Of a stretch of DNA of 64,000 bases, positions 9,901 through 15,862 are shown in pieces. Below the pieces are notes generated by a model. It worked only from the letters and a program-made list of their open reading frames with translations. It did no database searches and was not told the origin of the DNA. The DNA comes from Candidatus Cloacimonadota bacterium (GTDB taxonomy: Bacteria > Cloacimonadota > Cloacimonadia > Cloacimonadales > JAIOQZ01). Position 1 is the stretch's first letter, and every line of letters begins with the position of its first letter. The stretch spans positions 1-64,000 of the forward strand of contig JAIOQZ010000023.1 of assembly GCA_021108395.1 (NCBI GenBank), given 5' to 3'. Made by a program: the position numbers and the translations under genes.

Positions 9901-11696
9901 TCGTGCTGTGCAAGGGAACATATCCGGTGTTTGATTTGACGCACAACCTGTGTGTTGACGGCAATGTGACATTCGAGGCTACTGAAGTAAACTCTCTACA
10001 AATACGCCCTGGTTGCACACTGACCGTACAACCGGGTTCGTACCTCCATTTCGATGAAGAGGTTCAACTCAGTGTGGGCGGTCAACTTATTGCCAGTTCC
10101 GAAGACGAGTTGATTACATTCAGCCGCGCAGTAGCTGTCTTAGGTTTTTGGGATGGCATCAATCTGAAGCCCGAGGCTTCGGCTGTGATCGAGGGATGCA
10201 ATATCCAATATGCGGACCTTGCCATTTCCACGCATGGTATCCTCGAATTCAGCAACAACGAAATCACCCAATGCAACAACGGTATCCGCACTTTGAATGG
10301 TGAATTCGCTATAGCCGATAACTACATCCACAATGCGGAAGGTCAAGCTGGCTACAGTGCGGGTATCGGTATTGAAATCGCGGGAGGAGAGCTCATCGAA
10401 GACCAATTCGGCGGTGAATTCGATGGGATCAGTGGCAACGAGATTTGCGGCTTTGATGTCGGCATACAGTGTCAGCAATCGTGTATCCAGTTGATATACA
10501 ACAATGTCTATGGAAACACGGTCTCCGGCATTCGCTTGCAACAGAACTCATCTCCTCGCATACAGTACTGTTATGTCGGTGAGAACAGATACTCAACCGA
10601 AATGGATGCACCGGAAATCTTCCTTATCAGCGGATCGTTCCCGGAGCTGAATCGCTATAACGACATCATCTTCGCTCTGGCCGAGGATTGTTGGTCCATC
10701 TACAATGTGAACGAAGAGTATGAAGATATGAAGTACCTCGAAAACAACTGGTGGGGCGAAGACGTCAGCGAAGATGATGTACAGGATTCGTTCTATCCGA
10801 ATGGATGGGAACCCATCATCATACCGATGAGTGAAGAATCCAACACCGGCTTTGAACCGCCTTCAGGCGGAACCTTTCCCGACCGCTCCTACTTCAACGG
10901 CTACGCCCTCGAGGAAGACGGCGACCTGACCAGCGCAAGCGTGGCATACATGCAGGCCATCAGCGAGACGCCCGACAGCCTCGAAGCGCTGTGGTCGCTG
11001 AACCGGCTTCTGCATTGCGTGGGCGACACGATAGGCGTCAACCTCTACACGTTGCAGGCCTACTACGGCACTATAGCTGCTGACACTCTCGCTTACCCTA
11101 GTCTGCATGAGGCCGCCCAGCTCAACTACATCTACTGCAACCGCATGGCCGAGCAGTACCAGATAGCAATCGACGACTACCTTGTCCTGCTGGACGAAGC
11201 CGAGACGCTCATCGACACGCTGATGACGCAGCTTGACATCATCAACACGTACGAGCAGTCAAACGGTGGTGGCGGAGGTGGCCGCGCGGCGGTATCGGTG
11301 GTCAACAGCCCGTACATCACCATCACGAGCTTGGCTGAGGCGGAGAAGCTGCGCCGGGACATCTACGCTCAGCTCAAGGAACTGAGCAGTGCTTCGCGGG
11401 TGTTCGCACCAGTGTACACTACCCCGCAGGTGCGACAGAACTACCCCAACCCCTTCAACCCCGAAACGACGATCCGGTTCACGCTGCCTCGTGATGTGCA
11501 TGTGGAACTGGCGGTGTACAACATTCGCGGACAGCGGGTGCGCACACTCGCCAACGAGGACATGATTCGCGGCTACCACGCTGTTAAGTGGGATGGTCGT
11601 GACAGCAACGGTAGCTCCGTAGCCAGTGGCGTGTACTTCTACCGCCTGTCCACCGGCTCCTGGTCAACCGTGAAGAAGATGCTGCTACTGAAGTAG
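6906..11696 (+). CDS. Heparinase II/III-like secreted protein with beta-helix and sorting domain
   Basis: The protein of ~1,596 residues begins with a signal peptide (MKKTLALMIAVFLLSALSA). ATG 6900 is also in frame but abuts the GGAGG site, so 6906 is preferred. Residues ~20-430 resemble the alpha-helical toroid of polysaccharide lyases. Residues ~455-620 carry the heparinase II/III-type sandwich signature (NHENSYTNYGHED, FKGRPILIDPGYRP, PYAHNLIL). Residues ~1080-1300 form a right-handed beta-helix-like stretch (NNEITQCNNGI, DNYIHNAEG). A helical, TPR-like section follows, then a six-glycine linker. The end is YPNPFNPETTIRFTL...SGVYFYRL...KKMLLLK. It probably degrades an acidic polysaccharide outside the cell; the substrate cannot be told. 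It closes the secreted-protein operon and is followed by a terminator. Confidence 0.7.
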   Translation: MKKTLALMIAVFLLSALSAQNVVNSTLTLDINHVTALRAACNGASNDGYMPLWSNEIREGDESGQFPFAPTVTWPHEGMNTHSTYRNHAFSGILMADSLAAAANRLLVYQFMFDPMADQYLQVWHDTEDDIWDEYYEHGGGQYLQYAVTLYHSYLLTDYTMMVDCLWDMPASEATLHGSQQAFREDLFRNLTVLTEFVYRVLQDTPPNSSSTLGGASNAENALGISIDYRAHNLQTYTANGRLRLGGALGYAGCILEQMRQELYPTDPAYLFTQDYIARADSDLFSVLIADGTPAEANGFLEYNIQNSGVYQEGHGYTNYVLNAINPYFTARKRLDGVDYFNDPMIIDLYRETLKLVTPVFSQYSGDTSYFHPDVNTGEVVYIQGFPELINFYYQSPTALSEMQNDIAFYIDGIISIRTNPAYYANPFFCYNPDRELILDSATVPQYLNHGSWSNQEFTVMQQRSNSLMEARDRLSLAINHENSYTNYGHEDSDQSSFILFFKGRPILIDPGYRPTNHNYWYGKAWLASPYAHNLILANPSHGQGSNQNEENTIESLALDNYVDDRTNDDRWRGEVDTGNGFLLHLPHLEPVGLSADWPSLLDGTYSAETKNPAFKTDEYYRDNIEHVLVQCVYDHPQGTAGYPSDNVSDILTVNRNFYLLNKDSDAPCVAIFDYMESSNHSVANVLANQLHFSTTTVDLATHVMDDDLTYSTANGTFLYEDCGFANTVYGNGDIHYLHGAMGSVEDALLEGTANLPQGLFIASHSNTNPLDSTPLQEHRMLRLTTGDEPGDVSFLTVLLPSQSDTDPITQVIQNSNGSEQRYYGVNYQQAVNHSIYISIARPDENNDYPDLTFTDTAVRFSTDADLSIVDLVDHDEVNYFTLRNASHFEIQDPQVNPPLFADYLVLEAEDIIQDITISYGNDSLDVMIFIPDEDHPQFKVARQGVEAAYVRIRKRTATSYSDGTLDIVIGDPVDSFAYDNEYFYINYEWDDLPHTDDLVLCKGTYPVFDLTHNLCVDGNVTFEATEVNSLQIRPGCTLTVQPGSYLHFDEEVQLSVGGQLIASSEDELITFSRAVAVLGFWDGINLKPEASAVIEGCNIQYADLAISTHGILEFSNNEITQCNNGIRTLNGEFAIADNYIHNAEGQAGYSAGIGIEIAGGELIEDQFGGEFDGISGNEICGFDVGIQCQQSCIQLIYNNVYGNTVSGIRLQQNSSPRIQYCYVGENRYSTEMDAPEIFLISGSFPELNRYNDIIFALAEDCWSIYNVNEEYEDMKYLENNWWGEDVSEDDVQDSFYPNGWEPIIIPMSEESNTGFEPPSGGTFPDRSYFNGYALEEDGDLTSASVAYMQAISETPDSLEALWSLNRLLHCVGDTIGVNLYTLQAYYGTIAADTLAYPSLHEAAQLNYIYCNRMAEQYQIAIDDYLVLLDEAETLIDTLMTQLDIINTYEQSNGGGGGGRAAVSVVNSPYITITSLAEAEKLRRDIYAQLKELSSASRVFAPVYTTPQVRQNYPNPFNPETTIRFTLPRDVHVELAVYNIRGQRVRTLANEDMIRGYHAVKWDGRDSNGSSVASGVYFYRLSTGSWSTVKKMLLLK

Positions 11697-11706
11697 CTGA
11701 TTGATA

Positions 11707-11732
11707 AAGCGGGGGAGTTTTCTCCCCCGCTT
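11707..11732 (+). terminator. Rho-independent terminator after the secreted-protein operon
   Basis: An eleven-base stem (AAGCGGGGGAG / CTCCCCCGCTT) with a TTTT loop lies ten bases after the stop at 11696 and is followed by TCATTTTAT. The perfect GC-rich stem and T-rich tail make this the clearest terminator in the window. Confidence 0.9.
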
Positions 11733-12246
11733 CATTTTATCTCGATTTACACTTTTTTCATTGACAGATGGCCGCATTGGAGGGAGTTAACTGCTAAGTA
11801 GCTGTTAATGAGATGTATGGTATAAATCTGGGCATCAGTAGTACATAATAGAATCAGTAAATAGGAGAAACTATGGCTCTGGAAAAACCAGATGATTTCT
11901 GGGAGCTTCGTGTACATGATGTAGGTCAACCAATAGGTGTTACAGGCCTCTGTGTTGGATATGAGCAAAATGAGTGGCGATATCAAGCGTTCGCAGACTA
12001 TATAATGGAATGGCTACCAGAGTTTTGTCTGAACTACAAAGAACTGATGAATTTGGTTGCAGCGAATTTAGTCCAAAAACTTAGAAATGCAGCAAGTATA
12101 GTATATCAGTCTGATGAGTACAGGAAAAGAGGAGAATTCGGAGAAATTTTATTGCATGCAGCTGTTCGTTCTGTCTTTGTCATTGAAAAATCAGCACAAT
12201 TATCAGAGACCATGCTCAGAATAAAATGCCAGCATGTTTTCATTTT

Positions 12247-12270
12247 GGAAAAATTGCCGTCACTGGAAGT
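12247..12270 (+). repeat. Left copy of 24-bp inverted repeat
   Basis: This 24-base sequence (core TTGCCGTCACTGGAAGT) occurs again, perfectly but inverted, at 19771-19794. The two copies bracket about 7.5 kb containing the ExbB/ExbD/TonB-like operon. Confidence 0.9.
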
Positions 12271-12300
12271 GGCTGAAATGAAAAATGCCGTCACTGGAAG
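12251..12300 (+). repeat. Short direct repeat (CCGTCACTGGAAG, two copies)
   Basis: The core ATTGCCGTCACTGGAAGT is followed 14 bases later by a second copy, AATGCCGTCACTGGAAGT. This doubling exists only at the left end; the right end has a single copy. It may reflect a nested insertion or a transposase-binding site array. Confidence 0.8.
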
Positions 12301-12337
12301 TTTTCAAGAACGACTGCATCAAAGCGACGGGACATGA

Positions 12338-12634
12338 AAGAGATAAAGTTGTTCTTTGTCCATTCAACAAGTGGAAGTAGTGAAATCATGCTGTCACAAA
12401 ATTGTTTACTATCGCCTGAGTCTGGCCATATCGACTTGTTTCAGATGGATGAAAAGGTATAGAAAAACGCCGTTCAAAGGTGATGGGCGGACGATCTACA
12501 ACTGAAGGTCAGGTTCAAATGGAAAGCGGGGAACATGCCTGTTGACAGTATAATCTTCTTGACATTTTACGCATTTCTGGACTCATGCGCTCATAATAAC
12601 ATTTCAGAGTTACTCAGTGAAATAAGGGGAGCGG
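12338..12634 (+). other. Non-coding stretch at left end of the repeat-bounded segment
   Basis: No convincing gene was found in these ~300 bases. At 12382-12400 lies a 19-base sequence (GAAATCATGCTGTCACAAA) that recurs inverted at 19675-19693, at nearly the same distance (~92 bases) from the 24-bp repeat. The stretch between also aligns weakly with the right end, so about 150 bp of diverged inverted termini are shared. A TATAAT is visible at 12549-12554 without a well-spaced -35, so no promoter is claimed. A GGGGAGCGG site precedes the GTG start at 12635. Confidence 0.6.
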
Positions 12635-13324
12635 GTGAAAAGTTTGCTCAGACGTGTTTGCTTTGCTTCGTTACTTTCCTATACCAGTATCGTTTCTCTC
12701 GTCGGAGATTTCCCCTATATCCGTATCTGGACCACGGACATAGTGCATACCTCTGTTGCTTTCGCTCAGGCCGAATATCTCGCTGCCAAACTCGCTCACT
12801 ACGAGGCATCCCGTGCTATCCTGCTCAGGCAATATCAGGTTTTGACAAGTATGCGGAATGTCAGTGAGGAAGATCTTGAAGCCTTTGCGCTGGCCCATCA
12901 TCTTTATCTTCTTCAAGCTACATATTTACTTGATGATGAAACCATCGAGAAGTTCGATGCTGACTCTTTAGGTCTGAACATAACCGTCACAGACTCGCTG
13001 AATCTTCCGGATACGGTGGATAAAGGCAAGCTTGAAGCTTTTCGAGACTCACTTCTGGCAAATGCTCCCCCTCCCGTCACGCTTCACTTGTATAGAGAGG
13101 AAGTTAACATCATACTGGAAACGCCCCCCGGGCATGGTGATTTCACCATCAGGCGTAACGAGATTCTTCTTCGATATGCTCTGGCCGAATCCATACCGGA
13201 AAAGAAGATGAAAGTGCGTCTCATCCTGACGGAATCTGAGGTCAGAGTCCTTTCGATACCGAGACACAGTATCTGGGCACCATTTATTTGGATTTGGGAA
13301 CAGATGATATCGATTTTCCAATAG
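12635..13324 (+). CDS. Exported or membrane-anchored protein of unknown function (first gene of ExbB/ExbD operon)
   Basis: The 229-residue protein begins at GTG 12635 (site GGGGAGC upstream). It has a hydrophobic N-terminus after KSLLRR that could be a signal peptide or anchor, then a helical region rich in alanine and leucine (residues ~40-110). A beta-type C-terminal half (TLHLYREEVNIILETP, KKMKVRLILTESEVRVL) follows, with a tryptophan-rich end (WAPFIWIWEQM). No family is recognised. It lies 10 bases before the ExbB-like gene with a shared AGGAGG site, so it probably encodes an envelope partner of the motor. The C-terminal aromatic segment could sit on or in a membrane. Confidence 0.7.
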   Translation: MKSLLRRVCFASLLSYTSIVSLVGDFPYIRIWTTDIVHTSVAFAQAEYLAAKLAHYEASRAILLRQYQVLTSMRNVSEEDLEAFALAHHLYLLQATYLLDDETIEKFDADSLGLNITVTDSLNLPDTVDKGKLEAFRDSLLANAPPPVTLHLYREEVNIILETPPGHGDFTIRRNEILLRYALAESIPEKKMKVRLILTESEVRVLSIPRHSIWAPFIWIWEQMISIFQ

Positions 13325-13334
13325 GAGGAATGTT

Positions 13335-13973
13335 ATGTGGAATGTGGTTTATCAGTTCATTCAAAATGGTGGGCTTTTCATGCATGTGATCTCATTCTGG
13401 CTCGTAGTTGCCCTATACGTTGTTCTGGGTAGAGTGTATCATCTCTGGTTCGGAAAGAGTGGGAAGTTGGTTCATGTTCTGAATGAATTGAAACCCGATG
13501 TGAATACCATAAATCAATGTCATGAATGGATTAACGAAACCGTGTCGAAGACCCCATCCTCTGAAAATCCCGAGCAGCTTGCTTGGAATATCAAGTATAA
13601 GGAAAGCATAATCGCCGAAAAGGAATGGCGCTTCAGAAATCGTTTGGCTTTATACCAAGCCAAGGCGATTCATCAGGTGGAATGGTTGTTTCAGGTCGCG
13701 AATCTTGCCACCCTGACCGGGCTGCTCGGAACAGTATTCGGTTTGATCAAGGCCTTTTCCGCTCTCTCTGAAGCCGTTCCCGCACAGAAGAACATCATCA
13801 TGGCCACAGGCATCTCTAATGCCATGAACACGACGGCTTACGGCTTGATGGTCGCCCTGCCCTGTCTGTTTTTCTATCAGCTTCTGCTCGACGTAGTGGA
13901 GAGTAGAATAGAAGTCCTTGATAACGAGATTCGAAGCTCGGAACTGGAGAAGAAGAATGACAAAGAAGTTTAA
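13335..13973 (+). CDS. ExbB/TolQ/MotA-family proton channel subunit
   Basis: The 212-residue protein has an N-terminal membrane helix (residues ~10-35), a cytoplasmic loop of ~100 residues, and two C-terminal helices. These carry the family motif LATLTGLLGTVFGLIKAF and then GISNAMNTTAYGLMVALPCL. The family forms a pentameric inner-membrane channel that converts proton flow into motion of ExbD/TolR partners. Length and topology match TolQ/ExbB. It is followed by two ExbD-like genes and a TonB-like gene, the same order as in TonB, Tol and AglQRS-type motors. It overlaps the next gene by 17 bases. Confidence 0.88.
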   Translation: MWNVVYQFIQNGGLFMHVISFWLVVALYVVLGRVYHLWFGKSGKLVHVLNELKPDVNTINQCHEWINETVSKTPSSENPEQLAWNIKYKESIIAEKEWRFRNRLALYQAKAIHQVEWLFQVANLATLTGLLGTVFGLIKAFSALSEAVPAQKNIIMATGISNAMNTTAYGLMVALPCLFFYQLLLDVVESRIEVLDNEIRSSELEKKNDKEV

Positions 13974-14436
13974 TAAACGACCCCATAAAGAGATTCTACT
14001 TGTGCCGATTCTCGGCTTGTTTATGGTTCTGATTCCGCTTCTGTTGCTTGGGATGGCTTTTGTCAAGCCTGAGGCGCTGGAGCTGACGTTCCCCTCCAGC
14101 GATCAGAAGATCGCGGTAGGCCATTTGCCCCAAACCGAAATTCACAGGCTGGAGATTGTCACGCAGCTCGGAGATCATGGCCGCCGCTTCGTCAAGGTGT
14201 ATCCCGATAAGGGGGATTCTCTTCACCTCGAATACACTGGAAGGGACCTTTCCCTTATTCTTGACCAAGTGATTGAACCCTCCGATTCGGTGGAAACCAT
14301 CGCCGGCATCGAAATGGACGACCATCTGCCTTATGATGATCTAGTGCAAATTCTGGATGTTCTGCGCAAGAACGGGGTTGTCAATACGTTGATTTATCCC
14401 CCAAAGACTTGGATGGAGGAGATCATTGAGCCATGA
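13957..14436 (+). CDS. ExbD/TolR-like protein 1, transmembrane Asp missing
   Basis: This is a 159-residue protein with one N-terminal membrane helix (residues ~12-32, LVPILGLFMVLIPLLLLGMAF) and a periplasmic domain. The domain ends in LPYDDLVQILDVLRKNGVVN, similar to the helix-strand unit at the end of ExbD/TolR. The proton-carrying aspartate that ExbD and TolR have in the membrane helix is absent; no acidic residue lies in this helix. The following paralogue has it. The start at 13957 is chosen because it gives a normal ExbD length, although an in-frame start exists at 13918 inside exbB. An asymmetric pair of ExbD-like proteins also occurs in the AglR/AglS system. Confidence 0.72.
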   Translation: MTKKFNKRPHKEILLVPILGLFMVLIPLLLLGMAFVKPEALELTFPSSDQKIAVGHLPQTEIHRLEIVTQLGDHGRRFVKVYPDKGDSLHLEYTGRDLSLILDQVIEPSDSVETIAGIEMDDHLPYDDLVQILDVLRKNGVVNTLIYPPKTWMEEIIEP

Positions 14437-14927
14437 TAAATAGAAAGCCTTTACACTTTCGTCCAGTTCTGATGACTCTTTCTCGTAGGAAAAGTATCCG
14501 CATTATATCCCTGCTCGATGCTTTCACGATTCTTCTGGTTTTTCTACTCAAGAATTTTGCCGCCGATAATTCTCTGGGAATCGCTCTTCAGCAGAATATC
14601 GTCATTCCCAAGGCGACGACAACGCAATCCCTTGAGAGTCTACCTTATGTCACGGTAAACTCAACAACCATTGCCGTCAATGAAAACACAATCACCGACA
14701 AGGGGATTGATGGTATCTTCACAACCGAACATTACAGGCACATGGGCGAAAGGATAAAGGTCAAAGCAGCCAGATTCATTGAACGATATCCAGATTATCC
14801 AGGGGAAATCATCATCGCCGCAGACCGCAATGTTCCCTCGGGTACTGTGAAACGGATCATGGCCATGGCAACTCTCGCTGGATTCGGTAAGATACGTCTG
14901 GCCGCATCCCAGAAAGAAGAGAGATGA
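14433..14927 (+). CDS. ExbD/TolR-like protein 2, with transmembrane Asp
   Basis: The 164-residue protein starts by an ATGA overlap with the previous gene. Its membrane helix (residues ~22-42) reads IISLLDAFTILLVFLLKNF, with the aspartate expected for proton coupling (LLDAFTILLVFLL corresponds to the L.D..L.LL.F.. motif of ExbD/TolR). The periplasmic part contains GEIIIAADRNVPSGTVKRIM, matching the ExbD pattern of a strand, an acidic turn and then a helix. It likely pairs with the Asp-less paralogue inside the ExbB-type pentamer, one active and one structural subunit. Confidence 0.82.
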   Translation: MINRKPLHFRPVLMTLSRRKSIRIISLLDAFTILLVFLLKNFAADNSLGIALQQNIVIPKATTTQSLESLPYVTVNSTTIAVNENTITDKGIDGIFTTEHYRHMGERIKVKAARFIERYPDYPGEIIIAADRNVPSGTVKRIMAMATLAGFGKIRLAASQKEER

Positions 14928-15862
14928 AAACGATTGTCCCTGTCTTTCTGATGTATACTTGCTATGGCCTACTGATGGTCTTGCTTTGGGTGAAGTATCA
15001 TGACTATACTGAGCCGGCGAAAGAAACACCCTCTCTTGTCAAGTACGAGACACGGATGAACGTCCCTGAAGATCCGAAAGACACGGAGCCTCAGGAAATC
15101 CATCCGGAGAAACCACAAGAACTTTCTGCGACAGACAATCCATCACAACCGGAATCGCACGAGCGGAATGCCGGGCCTTCTACGACTGTAGATAAGACCG
15201 AACCGGAAAGGATGGAAAGAATCTTAATCGAACCATCCGGGAGAACAAATCGTGAAACTACGCCAGGTCACGGTGTTCAGCCGCGGGTGGAAATCGAGTT
15301 GCCTGAAAGACCTATCGTCACCACCGGCCCCTCCTCTTTCGTAATGCCGAAAATCGAGATAATTCCAGAGGAGAGGACGCAGCCCAAGAGAGTGAATCCC
15401 GATGTCCGAATCGACATACCAGAGCGTTCACTCGGTGAGGATGAGCAGGAAGGAGAGTCTCTGGAGCCGGTGGAACCCATTATCCAACCTCAACGAAGGA
15501 CACAGCAGACTGCGCAAATCCAAGATGATGACATCATTCCCATCGAACAGGTCGCCAGAGTGATGAATCAACGGGGGCTCGATCCCATCAGCGGTGCTTT
15601 TCTCAGTGATGTAAATCAACGTCTATCAACACATGCGCTTCGCCAATATTATTGTGAACTGCGACAGAATGGTCAGACGCACCTCACTGTGAATCAGAAA
15701 ACTCTTGCCGGTGGTGTCGTTCGCATTGTTCTCGATATTCGCACGGTTCCGCCCGGAATCTCTTTCTACGGAGATGAGCTGGAGTATCTTATCGAAGAAT
15801 CGGGGCGGATTGAACACTATCTTAAGACCCTATGTGAAATTTTAGAAAGGGAGAACTCATGA
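14924..15862 (+). CDS. TonB-like periplasm-spanning energy transducer (putative)
   Basis: The 312-residue protein starts by ATGA overlap. It has one N-terminal membrane helix (residues ~3-24), then ~190 residues rich in proline, glutamate and charged residues with repeated P-E-R/I-P units. A compact C-terminal domain of ~90 residues (from about QVARVMNQRGLDP to LKTLCEILERE) follows. This is the layout of TonB, TolA and the AgmX/GltJ group: anchor, extended linker, outer-membrane-contacting tip. The tip has the LR.YY....QNG sequence style seen in AgmX-type C-termini, but I cannot assign a known family. It is predicted to transmit work from the ExbB/ExbD complex to an outer-membrane partner. 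Confidence 0.6.
   Translation: MKTIVPVFLMYTCYGLLMVLLWVKYHDYTEPAKETPSLVKYETRMNVPEDPKDTEPQEIHPEKPQELSATDNPSQPESHERNAGPSTTVDKTEPERMERILIEPSGRTNRETTPGHGVQPRVEIELPERPIVTTGPSSFVMPKIEIIPEERTQPKRVNPDVRIDIPERSLGEDEQEGESLEPVEPIIQPQRRTQQTAQIQDDDIIPIEQVARVMNQRGLDPISGAFLSDVNQRLSTHALRQYYCELRQNGQTHLTVNQKTLAGGVVRIVLDIRTVPPGISFYGDELEYLIEESGRIEHYLKTLCEILERENS

Larger units (their letters stand above)
11873..12337 (+). pseudogene. HamA-like (DUF1837, Hachiman defence) N-terminal fragment
   Basis: ATG 11873 follows AGGAG. The first ~105 residues (LPEFCLNYKELMNLV, LRNAASIVYQSDEYRKRGEF, GEILLHAAVRSVF) match my recollection of the DUF1837 family, whose members include HamA, the nuclease of the Hachiman anti-phage system. 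In that family the RGEFGE..LH block is followed by an S-K...VKGFD..H core. Here, after about base 12180, the sequence turns into unrelated repeat DNA, so the catalytic half is missing and no HamB helicase follows. It is most likely a defence-gene remnant cut off by the arrival of the repeat-bounded segment. The family call rests on pattern memory only. Confidence 0.5.

Noticed and set aside
12251-12300. CRISPR-like repeat pair
   Set aside because: There are only two copies with a 14-base spacer and no cas genes; the third copy is inverted 7 kb away.
12542-12597. Promoter before the ExbB/ExbD operon (TTGACA and TATAAT words)
   Set aside because: The hexamers are adjacent or spaced 27 bases apart, not the usual 16-18.
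12535-12867. Open frame overlapping the first gene of the ExbB/ExbD operon in another frame
   Set aside because: It lacks a ribosome site, has an arginine- and cysteine-rich composition typical of a shadow frame, and conflicts with the GTG-started gene at 12635.
13335-15862. Zorya-type defence system (ZorA/ZorB)
   Set aside because: The channel protein lacks the long C-terminal tail of ZorA, the ExbD-like proteins lack a peptidoglycan-binding OmpA domain, and no ZorC, D or E helicase or nuclease follows.
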